From Streptoverticillium olivoreticuli subsp. olivoreticuli (GTDB lineage: Bacteria > Actinomycetota > Actinomycetes > Streptomycetales > Streptomycetaceae), in the NCBI RefSeq assembly GCF_003391135.1, contig NZ_CP031455.1:8645501-8709500 (forward strand): a stretch of DNA of 64,000 bases. The letters are read 5' to 3'. The notes beneath the pieces are model-generated. The model was given only the letters and a program-made list of their open reading frames with translations. It had not been told where the DNA came from and did no database searches. A program made the position numbers and the translations under genes. Below are positions 49,168-58,730 of this stretch, piece after piece (within the stretch, counting starts at the first letter, position 1; the number at the start of each line of letters is the position of its first letter).

Positions 49168-49754
49168 GTGCGCCCAGTAGAGCAGGAGGTGGCACCGTGA
49201 CGTAGCGGTGTTCTTGCTGTTCGGAAGCTCGTCGTCGCCTGCCGGTGGAAGTCCGGTCCGGGTAGCTGCCAGGAGGCCCGGTAGCAGGCTGGCGGCGTCG
49301 GAGGGAAACGTCCGGCGTCGAAGCCCAGCGTCAAAGGCCCTGTAAAGGGGGAGCGACGATACGGTCCGTAGCATCACGCGAAGCCTGCGGCGTCGTTACT
49401 CAGCCACCCTTTCGGGTGGAACGAGGGAGTGCCGAGCCTCTCGAAATCGGGGCGAAGGCCATGGAAGCGGTGAAGATCCTGGACGGGCAGCCGTGAAGGA
49501 CTCCCCGGCGTATGGGGCGCGGAACGTATCGAAGGTGGCGGCGGGAACTGGGGAGGCCCTCCCCGGCCCGATGACCTGCGGATATTCGTCATCGGAAGCG
49601 GCGCGTCCTATAACCGGCGATCCCGGGAAGTGGGCGCGGGCCGGGTGGGCGTCGGAGGTGGCCGTAGTACCGGTTGCAGCCGGGAGACAACACAACTCCC
49701 GGTGAGGGAAGGGCCACTGCTTCGTCGGTGCGTGTGGTGTGAAGGAGGGGCCCG

Positions 49755-51134
49755 GTGAGTGCCCAGGTGGCTATTCCCGCCGTCGGGGGACGTTCTCCCT
49801 CGGATACGGTCCGTGCCTTGCAGCATGCGCTTTACCGGGCGGCCAAGGCCGATCCCGGACGGCGGTTCCATGCGCTGGCAGACAAGATCCACCGCAGGGA
49901 CGTTCTGCGGCGCGCGTGGGCTGCGGTGCGTGCGAACAATGGCGCACCAGGCATCGATAACACCACCCTGGCCCACGTTGAGGAGTATGGCATTGACCGT
50001 CTTCTCGGTGAGCTGGCTGGCGAGTTGCGGGCGGGCCGGTATCGGCCGCTGCCCACCCGGAGGGTGCTGATCCTCAAGCCGGGGACCGCGGGGGAGCGCA
50101 GGCCGCTTTCCATTCCTTCGGTTCGCGACCGGATCGTGCAGGCCGCGCTGAAGATCGTGCTTGAGCCGGTCTTCGAGGCGGACATGCTCGACTGCAGCTT
50201 CGGGTTCCGCCCGAAGCGGTCGGCGCACGATGCCCTGCAGGTGCTCGTAGACGAGCACGCGCGAGGGCGCCGGTGGGTGGTGGAGACGGACATCGCCGAG
50301 TGCTTCTCGGCGATTCCGCATGACGAGTTGATGCAAGCGGTTGAGGAGCGCGTGTGCGACCAGTCCGTCCTCAAGCTCCTGCGGCAGATCCTGCGGGCTG
50401 GAGTGCTGGAGGACGGGCGGGTGCGGCGGCCGGTGACAGGGACACCGCAGGGCGGCGTTGTTTCGCCCGTCTTGTGCAACATCTACCTGCACCGGCTCGA
50501 CCGGGCCTGGGACGAGCACGACGGGATCCTGGTGCGTTACGCCGACGATGCCGTCGTGATGTGCTGGTCACGCAGCCAGGCCGAACGCGCACTCGCGCGG
50601 CTGACCGAGCTGCTGGCCCAACTCGGCCTGGAACCCAAGGCGTCCAAGACCCGCATCGTGCACCTGCAGACGGGCGGGGAAGGTTTTGACTTCCTCGGTT
50701 TTCACCATCGCCAGGTGTGTTCACGCGGGCTGCACGGGCGCCGGCGGTTCGAATTCCTCGCCCGCTGGCCCTCGGACAGGGCCATGCAGCACGCCCGCGA
50801 CCGAATCCGGGAAATCACCGGACGGCGCTGGCTCCCGCTGCGAGTCGAAGCGATCGTGGAGGAGGCCAACATGTTCCTCCGGGGCTGGATGGCGTATTTC
50901 AAGTACGGCCATTCCGCCCGGCGCTTCAGCAAGATCGGCCGATACGCAGAGAAGCGGATCGCGCACTTCATCAGCAAGAAGCACCGGCGCAGCCGGGCCT
51001 TCGGATGGTGGGTACTCGCGGTCTCGTCCTCGAACCGGCTCGGCCTGATCAGCCCTTACGGAACCGTCGTTGCACCCAGGGCAGGCAAGCCCTGGCGGGA
51101 GAGACCGAATGCCGCCGGTGAACGGCGTCGGTGA
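49755..51134 (+). CDS. ltrA: group II intron reverse transcriptase/maturase
   Basis: A 459-residue protein; GTG start behind GAAGGAGGGG. The reverse transcriptase blocks are complete: RRVLILKPGTAGERRPLSIP, FGFRPKRSAHDALQVL, VVETDIAECFSAIPHDEL, GTPQGGVVSPVLCNIYL and the catalytic VRYADDAVVM (Tyr262-Asp265). The maturase X domain follows (EEANMFLRGWMAYFKYGHSA). No HNH endonuclease domain is present at the C-terminus, which fits class C-type introns that use single-stranded or hairpin targets. The stop codon overlaps the first bases of domain V. The protein appears intact, so the intron may still be mobile. Confidence 0.95.
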   Translation: MSAQVAIPAVGGRSPSDTVRALQHALYRAAKADPGRRFHALADKIHRRDVLRRAWAAVRANNGAPGIDNTTLAHVEEYGIDRLLGELAGELRAGRYRPLPTRRVLILKPGTAGERRPLSIPSVRDRIVQAALKIVLEPVFEADMLDCSFGFRPKRSAHDALQVLVDEHARGRRWVVETDIAECFSAIPHDELMQAVEERVCDQSVLKLLRQILRAGVLEDGRVRRPVTGTPQGGVVSPVLCNIYLHRLDRAWDEHDGILVRYADDAVVMCWSRSQAERALARLTELLAQLGLEPKASKTRIVHLQTGGEGFDFLGFHHRQVCSRGLHGRRRFEFLARWPSDRAMQHARDRIREITGRRWLPLRVEAIVEEANMFLRGWMAYFKYGHSARRFSKIGRYAEKRIAHFISKKHRRSRAFGWWVLAVSSSNRLGLISPYGTVVAPRAGKPWRERPNAAGERRR

Positions 51135-51165
51135 GCCGTGTGCGGGAGAACCGCATGCACGGTTC
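51133..51165 (+). ncRNA. group II intron domain V
   Basis: A 33-base hairpin beginning GAGCCGTGTGCGGG and ending GCACGGTTC, containing the catalytic AGC triad. The two-part stem and GAGA-like loop fit the domain V consensus. Confidence 0.88.
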
Positions 51166-51231
51166 GAAGCGGCGGGGGCTGGAAACGGAGCGGATGTACT
51201 CCGCCACCGCGCCAGCCCCCGACCCTACAAC

Positions 51232-51850
51232 CTGAATAGTCGCTGGTCAGGAGGGTGCGGACTGCAGCGGTGATGGTTCCGGTCCGGTTTGGTGGAGTAT
51301 CGGGTCCGGTGCAGGATGTGTCAGGTCTTCAGCCGGGCGTAGGCGCGTTCGCCGGGGGTTCGCAGTCTGGCGTGGCCGTGGGTGCGGGCGGTGGCGCCGG
51401 CTCTCTGGCAGGCGCGGGTCGGCCAGGACGAGGATCTGCCGGGTGAGGCACGCCTGGAGGGTTCTGTGTGCCCGGGCCGCGGTCAGGTCGTGCATCCTCC
51501 CGGCAGTGCGGGGGAGAGCTACAGAGGGGTCCCGTCCGGGCGAGTGATGGCCTGCATGTTGATGCTGTGCCGTCGGTGCTTCTGCGAGAAGTACGGCTCG
51601 TCCGCGGCGACCCGGTCGGTCGGGATCAGCGTCCCGTCAACGACGGCGAAGTCGCCCTTACCCAGGCCCACCAGGGCCGCCCGCGGGCCCGGGTACCCAG
51701 ATCGCGAGGGCCTCAAGGGTATCGGCAGGCTGTGGACTCCGGGACACCGAAATCGGCACCGACCTGTGCGAACGTCTCGTTCTTCCGCATTGAAGACCGG
51801 GTGTCGAGCTCACGCTGACGGGCGTGGATCTGCTACGAGACATGCTCGAC
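51232..51850 (-). pseudogene. IS5-family (DDE_Tnp_4) transposase relic, copy C
   Basis: The minus strand reads GLGKGDFAVVDGTLIPTD, RVAADEPYFSQKHRRHSIN, MQAITRPDGTPL, then in another frame HDLTAARAHRTLQACLTRQI and LVLADPRLPE. The end CCTGACCAGCGACTATTCAG is shared with copy B. It begins directly at the 3' end of the group II intron. Confidence 0.8.
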
Positions 51851-51921
51851 CAGCTGATAGGAGACGTCGAGCGTGGCTTGATGCGGGATCAAGCAGGGTT
51901 CCTTGGGACGAAGCATGGTGC

Positions 51922-52020
51922 GTAGAGAGCACCAGCGCAAACGACCAGGAGCCTCGCGTCGTCACACCACTCCTCTGGCCAGCCCGTTTCACCCCCCAGA
52001 ACCAGGATGAAAGAATTTCA
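51922..52020 (+). repeat. direct repeat, right copy (about 95 bp)
   Basis: Matches 49061-49154 (shared CCAGGAGCCTCGCGTCGTCA and CCAGCCCGTTTCACCC). This copy runs up to the 3' end of the WhiB gene on the minus strand, so the sequence was probably the downstream flank of a WhiB gene. Confidence 0.8.
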
Positions 52021-52359
52021 GCAAGGGGTGCTGTTGCTCGAAATCTTGAATCGACGTTTTCCCAAGCTGTCCCAGCCACGTTCTCGCGCAGTCGTACCTC
52101 CCCAAATTCCGTATGGCTCTGGGGCTTTCTGCGCATGTTCCAGGCATTCGTTTGTAACGGGACATGAACCGCATATCTTGAGAGCTATCTCGGTTTGCTC
52201 TCCTTCCCTTCTTCCTGCGATGAAAAACAGTTCAGGATCAACATCGCTACAGGCCGCTCTTTGGTACCAACTGGCGAGAGTGTGGAGCCCCATGAGGTAG
52301 CGGGGGAGTCGTCGTCTGGAGAGCGGGTCGATATCAGGAGAGCTAATTGGACGTGTCAC
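52018..52359 (-). CDS. WhiB-family regulator, copy 2
   Basis: A 113-residue protein; an ATG at about 52290 (MGLHTLASWYQRAACS) is an alternative start that would give about 90 residues. The cysteines are Cys37 (RAACSDVDPELFF), Cys63, Cys66 and Cys72 (ICGSCPVTNECLEHA). The turn motif YGIWGGTTARER is canonical. It is shorter and more typical than the WhiB at 33.3 kb. No partner gene is adjacent; a decayed secreted-protein gene lies upstream on the same strand. Confidence 0.92.
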   Translation of the reverse strand: MTRPISSPDIDPLSRRRLPRYLMGLHTLASWYQRAACSDVDPELFFIAGRREGEQTEIALKICGSCPVTNECLEHAQKAPEPYGIWGGTTARERGWDSLGKRRFKISSNSTPC

Positions 52360-52439
52360 GCTGGCTCAAGTTTTCAAGCGGGATGATTGTTTGATGCTGC
52401 GATCTGCTTCCTGAGCTAAATCCCCACTCTTGAAAGTTG

Positions 52440-52540
52440 GGGCCAGCTTGTGTTACGCCAGTCGTAGCGATCGATCTGGTGACTGTGCTGCCGAGGGCGG
52501 AGGTAAGAAGATGCCCGTGGCGTGAGTTGACGCGCTTCAC
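52440..52540 (-). pseudogene. relic of a secreted repeat-protein gene (signal peptide only)
   Basis: From the GTG at 52540 the frame reads VKRVNSRHGHLLTSALGS, TVTRSIATTGVTQAG. This aligns along its length with the signal peptide of the 678-1823 protein (MKRANSRRGHLLTAILGG, TAVASLAMTGVAQAN). Similarity stops after the cleavage region. Confidence 0.75.
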
Positions 52541-53205
52541 GAAACCTACTTCGGTATGGGCAGATGCGTTTACCTGTCTATGATGCATCCTGCACTTGCC
52601 CTTGAGCCTCACACGATCGTATCCGTCGTTAAAAGCTTTATTCGTACACGTGCGTACAACTTTAGTTTAGGGACCGTCTGGCTGGTGAGTCTGCAGCAGC
52701 AGGTGAGGGCGCGGGCTGCGGCGTCCCGGGAGTCATGTCATGGTGCGTTTCGTCGGTCCATCGATGGCGGCTCAGCCGCTCAACAAGCTTTGTTGCCGCC
52801 TCACTCTGGTCCGGCAAGATCACGCAAACGAAATGACTTGCCAGCAGGTTCTTGTGGTGCGACACGACAGCGTATCCAGACCTTCTGTTGCGCCCGGGGT
52901 ACAGTAAGACCAGGCGCTTCAGGAAGGAAATGAAGGGGTGCTCAATCGGCGACTGCTCTGTTCAGCACTGCCCCTGGAAAGCGTTGACTACTTCTGCATG
53001 GGCCTGTAAGTATTCCTGTGGACCCCATGGTAGTTGATCTAGAGGCGGGGCGACGAGCGTATTGCTGGTCATGGGTGACCGCGTCTATCCCTGGATCTAC
53101 CTGTCCGGACTTCATGGGGTTTCCAAACTTCTAAGAGGATTCGGACCCAGCATGGTCCGGAGTGTCAGGAATAAGTGAAAGCGTAAGGCGCTGGCGCCTA
53201 ATTCT
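52541..53205. other. no recognisable gene
   Basis: Small open frames without character. Lower G+C than the flanks. Confidence 0.4.
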
Positions 53206-53535
53206 ATGAGCCGGGCTGGATCTCGAAATCGTATACCTAGGACTGAGGGGCGTGAATTCTTGCCTACCTACCCTTCGCTCACGCACGCGTTGACGGAAAT
53301 TTCCGTCAATCTCGCCTGGTTCCTATCCTCTGCGGAGGAAGATCAACTCGACCCGACGGTTTCCATTAAAGAGCTGGAAGGGATGGCGTCCGTCTTGGAA
53401 AGGCTGTCCGAGTCTCAAATGGCTGATCTTTCGGATTCCCTCAGCTGGCTAATGGCCCAAGAGACCTCGGCGGTCCCGCGAAAATTCCTCTCATCGCTCT
53501 TGAGTATGTTTGGTGTCAGGGAATTCGAGAGTTGA
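53206..53535 (+). CDS. small acidic protein of unknown function
   Basis: A 109-residue frame. The region LTHALTEISVNLAWFLSSAE, SIKELEGMASVLERLSESQM and LSSLLSMFGVREFES is helical and acidic, with a plausible fold. The first 18 residues lack a ribosome binding site; GAGGGGCG before a TTG at 53260 offers an alternative start giving about 91 residues. The size and acidity would suit an immunity protein or antitoxin, but no partner is adjacent. Confidence 0.5.
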   Translation: MSRAGSRNRIPRTEGREFLPTYPSLTHALTEISVNLAWFLSSAEEDQLDPTVSIKELEGMASVLERLSESQMADLSDSLSWLMAQETSAVPRKFLSSLLSMFGVREFES

Positions 53536-54438
53536 TTCGCGTATGTGACGCAGAATCACTACCTCCGAGAGGGCGCTAGCGCTCGGCTCCTGGACTGGAC
53601 AGCAACTTCTGAGGATTTTTCTTTGGAGAGGCGGTCATGATGGAGCGAAGATCGGTTCGCGGAAGGCTTTTTCTCAGCTTTGATGCCGTGGCTCTGCCTT
53701 GACTCGTCTTCGAAGCGCAGCCACGTGCCCTGGTCCCTCAGTGTCTTTCCCTGCGCGGCCAGATTTCGGGTTCATCCGCGAGGCCCGCCCGATGGCTCCT
53801 TCGAGTGCAGAGACTCCGCACCGCCCTCCAGCTGGGCCGTATTGCCAGGCATGGGCCGGCTTCCGCGACACAGGCATCCGCCCGGCCGCCACTGGCAGAG
53901 AAGCCTCTACGGCAGGCAACCCGGCAGTCTCAAAACGGACTTGCTCTCTTACGGCCTGGTGCCCCGAGGGCACCCCCATTGGGATACCTCACCACACCGT
54001 CATGCATCCGCAGGCTGATCCGCCGTCACTCCGAAGGGAAAATCCCAGTTCATTGAGGGCTTCTGCAATCAGCGAAGACTGCGTTCCGTATTGGGTGCCA
54101 GTCTGGAAGTCTTTGACGGTGGTGACCGAGAGGCAATGCAGTCTGATGTGGCCAATTGACCGCAAGTCGGAGCCTTCGGGCATGTGTCAGACTGAGGGTC
54201 TTTTCGTTCTCTGGTCAGGAAGCTATCCGAACGCAGTCACCGTGCGGCGGCGGGGAAGTGTGAGGACACAAACCACGTCGGCAGGGCTGTCGCCACCGTT
54301 CATATCATCGAGACTGCCTGGCGCTTGAGGCGAGAAGGATTTAAGGAGACATGGGCCGTACAGAATCCTCTGCAGAACGGAGCTTTCTATTTTGTGGAAA
54401 ATCAGGCGCCCTGGCCTCACATACTCTATAGTTTCCCC
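53536..54438. other. no recognisable gene; upstream region of lsr2
   Basis: Open frames on both strands lack family resemblance. The last 100 bases should contain the lsr2 promoter. Confidence 0.45.
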
Positions 54439-54768
54439 ATGGCGCAGAAAATCATCACCATCTACACCGACGACCTCACGGGCCAGGAGTCCGCAGAGGC
54501 GGAAACTCACATCTTCTCCCTGGATGGTGTGGCATATGAAGTCGATCTCGGGCCAGACAGCTACGAGAGGTTGCTCGAAGCGGTGGCCCCCTTCGTGAAG
54601 GCCGGTCGCAAGCAGGGGAAGGGTAAGAAGTCGTCGGACCGGGGCGCTGGAACCCGGCCTGCTGAAGACACTGCCAAGATCCGTGCCTGGGCCAAGAAGA
54701 ACGGGTACAACGTGAACGATCGTGGTCGCGTACCAGCTGGTATTCGTGAGGCTTACAGCAAGGCATAG
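54439..54768 (+). CDS. lsr2: Lsr2 nucleoid-associated protein
   Basis: A 109-residue protein. The ATG at 54439 (MAQKIITIYTDDLTGQESAE) is the family's start. The N-terminal dimerisation domain includes IFSLDGVAYEVDLGPDSYE, a basic linker KAGRKQGKGKKSSDRGAG follows, and the C-terminal DNA-binding domain (IRAWAKKNGYNVNDRGRVPA, GIREAY) has the RGR motif that enters the minor groove of A+T-rich DNA. Lsr2 silences foreign, A+T-rich genes in actinobacteria. A mobile-element copy may protect the element or lower its cost to the host (inference). It neighbours the toxin operon. Confidence 0.95.
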   Translation: MAQKIITIYTDDLTGQESAEAETHIFSLDGVAYEVDLGPDSYERLLEAVAPFVKAGRKQGKGKKSSDRGAGTRPAEDTAKIRAWAKKNGYNVNDRGRVPAGIREAYSKA

Positions 54769-54949
54769 CAACGGCTGACAGGATGAGTTGCCCGTCCCAA
54801 CCTGATGTGAGGGGGACGGGCGGTTGGGCTGTGCGTAGTGGCGAAGCTCCCGGTAGATGGGTTGTCGACCAAGATCGACTGCCTGCACTGGGAGCTTCGT
54901 GTGCTTCTGATCCTCCGTCTCCGGGAGTGACGTCATGGGCTATTGAGGG

Positions 54950-55660
54950 TGAGTCCGGTTTCGGTGATGAAGCTGTTGAGGAGGCCGGGGCGGTGCTACA
55001 TTTTCTGAGTCTGACCCGGGTCAAATCGGCGAGGGCGTCGATGCCGCAGGCGGCCATGTTGGCTAGGGCACATTTGAGGTGCGACCACACACCCTCAGCG
55101 GGGTTGAGGTCCGGTGCGTACGGGGAGGGATCCGGGAGGCCGCCAGTCAGGTGCTGTGTGCTGCTTCGAGTTGTCCTGTACCAGTACGAGGTTCCCGCCG
55201 AGCTGCTGGTGGGCCGTGTCGAGGGGGCGGGCGAAGCCGTCCTCGCGAAAGCCTCTCTTTCTGTGTTCCTGCGGCCAAGGTGGACGATCATCTGGTAGAC
55301 CAGCCGCATGCGCTCGCCAGGCCTGCAGCAGACGAGACCGGCCATGCAGATCCGTCCGGAGACCCTGACACGGGTCCGGACCACGGGTGTGACGCCTCGG
55401 TGGGACCAGGCGCGTGCTTTTGTGGCCGCAGGCCTTGCATGGACTCGTCCCGAAGCACAGCCAGGCATCCCAGCCCCTCACTGTTTTTCCATGTGCGGCC
55501 ACACCTCTTCAACCACACCGCCAAGGCCGCGTCGTCCCGTTCGGCGGCTCGGCGGCTCGGCGCACCGGGATCCGGGGCCGACGCCCAACTGCCGCAGGAT
55601 GGCCCACGTCTGCGTGATGCCGAGGCGGAGCCACCCACTTCTCAGACAACTCCGCAGCCT
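54950..55660 (-). pseudogene. IS630-family transposase relic
   Basis: On the minus strand TKARAWSHRGVTPVVRTRVR, VSGRICMAGLVCCRPGERMR and YAPDLNPAEGVWSHLKCALA, NMAACGIDALADL match the C-terminal DDE half of IS630 (D-N-P-[AQ]-E-G). The N-terminal segment and the middle are in other frames. It differs from the IS630 at 17-18 kb. Confidence 0.8.
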
Positions 55661-55951
55661 TGAGGCACACGTGCCCGGCGCGCTGGCGGCCCGCTGATCA
55701 GGGGACAGGTCACCTCATCGGGATACCGCATCCCAGCCGGCATACCCGAATCCGCCACCTGCGTCACCCCGAAGAAGAATCAGAAGCACACCGGAACCGT
55801 CTACGAATCACATCTATGGCCCTGCACCAGGCGGGCCTCAGGGCTGACTTGCTGCCCACAGGGCGGCCATCACACGGTGGAACCAGGCTCAGCTGACCAG
55901 CACCGCTCCGAGATCACCAGACTTTTTCAGTTATTCTGGGGAGATGCGTTT
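55661..55951. other. spacer, no recognisable gene
   Basis: Between the IS630 relic and the 3' end of the toxin operon. No terminator-like hairpin is obvious. Confidence 0.4.
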
Positions 55952-57004
55952 TCAGGGTTTCGCGGCAAACGCCGGGTAGGCCGGGGCTACTTCAGCAGGT
56001 CGTCCGAAAGGATACCGTGGTCCGCCCGGCTGGTTGAATTCTGCCTTTCCTTCCCACTGTTCCTTCGTGAGCTTGACGAAATTCGTGGAGCCGGGGGCGT
56101 AGATGGTGGGGGTGGTCTTCGTGTCCACCGGGGCCCAGTATCCGATGAGTCCAAGATACCGGCCCTGGGATAACTCGTACGGATCGAATTGGTATTTCTC
56201 GTCGAACGACGTGTTGGTGGCGATATCGAGTCCGACATCATAGACCAGTTTGGCGATCTGTCTCGGAGCGGTCTTGATCCGGGTAAACCTGACCTTTATC
56301 GCCTGCCTGATGAGCTGCGGAGGAATATGCAGTACGGCATCCCATTCCGTAGCCTCGCGGGACAGTTTGACTGCGCGCGGCCCGGACAGCCGGCGGCGCT
56401 GCGGGTTTTGAAGATTTTCCTCGACGCTCACATAGTGCGGATCCGGCTTGATCACATACAGCCACCCCTCCACCCATCCGGCGGCCTTCCGATTCTCGGC
56501 CGCCGTCTGGGCCTTTTTGAGCGTCTCGAGCTCCTTCTTTTGGAGGTCTATAAGGATCTTGAGTCTCGCTGCCGGGTTCAGGCTCAGCTGTGCACGGAGC
56601 TCCGGATCGCTGGCCTGTTCGACGATTCGGCTGTAGTCACTCATGTACTTGGCCAGCTTCACGTCGATACCCCATGCCTTGGTCAGATCAGCCTTGCTGA
56701 CCTTCCAGCTGATGAACATGTTCAAGGCAGTGGTTACGTCCGAAGCCGTGCTCACGAAGCCGCTTCGGCGCTGATACGCACTGAATCCGGCCACATGTCG
56801 GCACAGATCGAACCCGACCCCCCAGGCCCAGAACCCATCCTGAAACAGCTCCGTTGGCTCCCGCAGGTCGAAGCGGAACACATGAGGCGGCACCGGGCGC
56901 CGGAGGTAGGGGAACACGGGAATCTTGGGCAGATTACTCAGTACGGGATCGCCTAGCGTGGTTCCGCTTACTGTCGGTTCGTTCAGCATAACGTCGTCGA
57001 GCAT
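55952..57004 (-). CDS. ADP-ribosyltransferase toxin-like protein, AxE type
   Basis: About 350 residues from the ATG at 57004 (MLDDVMLNEPTVSG); the frame is open to 57112 and a GTG at 57028 is an alternative. It follows the same plan as the protein at 26.8 kb: PVFPYLRRPVPPHVFRFDLRE with NAD-binding Arg44, RSGFVSTASD with an STA motif (85-87), WLYVIKPDPHYVSVEENL, then ATEWDAVLHIP. There Glu220 aligns with cholera-toxin Glu112, but Ala218 takes the place of Glu110. About 60 extra residues, partly coiled-coil (DLQKKELETLKKAQTAAENR), lie between the STA strand and the Glu strand. The C-terminus (YLGLIGYWAP, RYPFGRP) is shared with the other copy. No signal peptide. It is the last gene of the three-gene operon. 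Confidence 0.83.
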   Translation of the reverse strand: MLDDVMLNEPTVSGTTLGDPVLSNLPKIPVFPYLRRPVPPHVFRFDLREPTELFQDGFWAWGVGFDLCRHVAGFSAYQRRSGFVSTASDVTTALNMFISWKVSKADLTKAWGIDVKLAKYMSDYSRIVEQASDPELRAQLSLNPAARLKILIDLQKKELETLKKAQTAAENRKAAGWVEGWLYVIKPDPHYVSVEENLQNPQRRRLSGPRAVKLSREATEWDAVLHIPPQLIRQAIKVRFTRIKTAPRQIAKLVYDVGLDIATNTSFDEKYQFDPYELSQGRYLGLIGYWAPVDTKTTPTIYAPGSTNFVKLTKEQWEGKAEFNQPGGPRYPFGRPAEVAPAYPAFAAKP

Positions 57005-57032
57005 GAGAAAAAGTCCAATCTGTGCCACTGTG

Positions 57033-58730
57033 TCATTGCTTTGTCGCGACCAGGCTGCAGGACGTCCAGGGGGAATTGAAACCCAGCACGAGATTCGAAG
57101 TGTCCTGCACACTGGTGTAGATTAATTTCGCCTCCTTGATCTCTGGCAGGATTTCCTCCGGGAACTCAGCCGGCAGTGACGCCCCGAAATATCGGACGAG
57201 CCGGGCCACCGGCAGCGGCGTGACGTTCTTCCAGCCAAGCTCGACCTCTACGTTCTTCTGGCTGAACGCAGAACTTCCAGTGAAGAGCAGGGGGAAGACA
57301 TCGGGGGAGGAGAAGTCATCGATCAGCAGTCCGGCGTTCAGCCCCGTCCCTTGGGCAGTCTTCTCCGCAACGACGCCGAGTTCCAGGAACAGGTCCTGGA
57401 ATTTCAGTGAGGCGTCACACATGGCGGTGAAGTCGCCAGAGGTGAAGGAGTAGATGACGCTCACCGCGTCGAGAGTGATCTGCGCGGGGACCGGGATGCC
57501 CATCCATTCGAGCACGGCAGGCACATCCACATCACTTACCGTGCCCTGGAATTCCCAACCGTCGGCCTTCACGAGCGTCACCGCGCAGCGCGCCCCGGCG
57601 ATCTCCGCCCGCGCGCCTGCGGTAACCGTCAGGCCTGCGCCCTGGTCTGACGTCTCGACCGTGAGTCCGTCCAAACTCGTCTTCCCGGTGCTCAGCGATC
57701 CATCCCAACGGCACCCGAGCGTCCAGGACTTGCGGAGCAGATTCGCCTCGCCGTAGATACTGATGCCCGGCTTCTCGAGTGACAACCCGGTGCCGTTCCA
57801 CTGCTGCTGTGCCGCCGCCGGCAAGGCCCCGGACATCGAGGCGTCCGGCAAATAGCCCACGAAGGACAGGTCCATCTGGGGCAAGGCCACCGAGACGTTC
57901 ACCTCCGTTCCCGCAAGCGCGACGGTCGCGCTGAGGCCCGCCGACACCGCCGGGGGCGCCGGTGCAGGGGGAAACGCGACGGTGAAGCCGATCGCCACGT
58001 GCCTCAGCGCCAGTACGGAGACGTCTTTCGAGATCTCCCAGTCGGGCGTCAGCACCTGGATCTGCACGGATTCGAGACGGGAGCCGCGTGGGTCGACGAC
58101 GAACCGCAGCGCCCCCAGACGCAGACCCGTCATGGGGATCTCTGAGGGGACAGTGAACGCACAGCTCTTCAGCTGGGGCAGCTTGATCAGCTCGTCCAGG
58201 GAGGAAAGCGGTGCCGTCTGGTCCGGCGGTGAGACGAGCACCAGCCTCTGCTCATCCTCCTCCTGGGACAGCAGCAGCACGAACGATGTGCCCCCGGAGA
58301 CGGTGAGGGGCAGTTCGACACACGAGGTGTATGCACCGCCCAGAGGGGCGGTGATGACCGCCGTCGGCGTCGGCGGCGTGGCGCTGCCTTGCGGATACAG
58401 CGCTTTGCGCACCGCCGCCAGATCGTAGCTCCGCTCAGTGTCGCCGTAAGTCCAGCCGGGGCGGGGCAGGCGCAGCGTCAGCGAGGTGACAGGGTCCCCG
58501 GTGAAGAGAAAGTGAGCTTGGACGGGATCCTGCCCGGGAAGAGCGACGGTGCCCCGCACAGCCAATGTCTGGTCTCGGGGGGAGATCTCGACCTCGGTTG
58601 CCGTCACCGTGTCCGCGCCACTGAGGCAGTCCCACAGCTCCGCGAAGGAGGTGCCGAGCTCGTCGGCGGGAAGGCTGAGCACCTTGTCGGTGATGTGGTC
58701 CAGGATCTGCTGTCGCGTGGGCCCGGTCAT
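57033..58730 (-). CDS. large beta-rich protein (DUF6603-like, tentative)
   Basis: A 565-residue protein. It begins with a helical segment (RQQILDHITDKVLSLPADEL), then long alternating strands typical of a repetitive all-beta protein (EVEISPRDQTLAVRGTVALP; GLSLEKPGISIYGEANLLRK; GWEFQGTVSDVDVPAVLEWM). No enzyme motif or signal peptide. The C-terminus (RYFGASLPAEFPEEILPEIK, LIYTSVQDTSNLVLGF) is homologous to the truncated gene at 26.27 kb, which also precedes an ADP-ribosyltransferase gene. Its ATG overlaps the stop of the upstream gene (ATGA), and the toxin gene begins about 30 bases after its stop. It may act as a carrier, structural cargo or chaperone-like partner for the toxin (inference). 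The DUF6603 link is from memory of that family's look. Confidence 0.75.
   Translation of the reverse strand: MTGPTRQQILDHITDKVLSLPADELGTSFAELWDCLSGADTVTATEVEISPRDQTLAVRGTVALPGQDPVQAHFLFTGDPVTSLTLRLPRPGWTYGDTERSYDLAAVRKALYPQGSATPPTPTAVITAPLGGAYTSCVELPLTVSGGTSFVLLLSQEEDEQRLVLVSPPDQTAPLSSLDELIKLPQLKSCAFTVPSEIPMTGLRLGALRFVVDPRGSRLESVQIQVLTPDWEISKDVSVLALRHVAIGFTVAFPPAPAPPAVSAGLSATVALAGTEVNVSVALPQMDLSFVGYLPDASMSGALPAAAQQQWNGTGLSLEKPGISIYGEANLLRKSWTLGCRWDGSLSTGKTSLDGLTVETSDQGAGLTVTAGARAEIAGARCAVTLVKADGWEFQGTVSDVDVPAVLEWMGIPVPAQITLDAVSVIYSFTSGDFTAMCDASLKFQDLFLELGVVAEKTAQGTGLNAGLLIDDFSSPDVFPLLFTGSSAFSQKNVEVELGWKNVTPLPVARLVRYFGASLPAEFPEEILPEIKEAKLIYTSVQDTSNLVLGFNSPWTSCSLVATKQ

Larger units (their letters stand above)
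49168..51228 (+). ncRNA. group II intron (ribozyme plus reverse transcriptase)
   Basis: The 5' end GTGCGCCCAG matches the group II consensus start. Domain V is at 51133-51165 (GAGCCGTGTGCGG - GAGAA - CCGCATGCACGGTTC). Domain VI follows, with its stem GGGGGCTGG / CCAGCCCCC and the 3' end near CCCTAC (51228). The reverse transcriptase lies in domain IV. A perfect hairpin immediately upstream and 3' exon sequence belonging to an IS5 relic suggest a class C-like insertion choice. The exact 3' boundary could be off by one to three bases. Confidence 0.88.
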
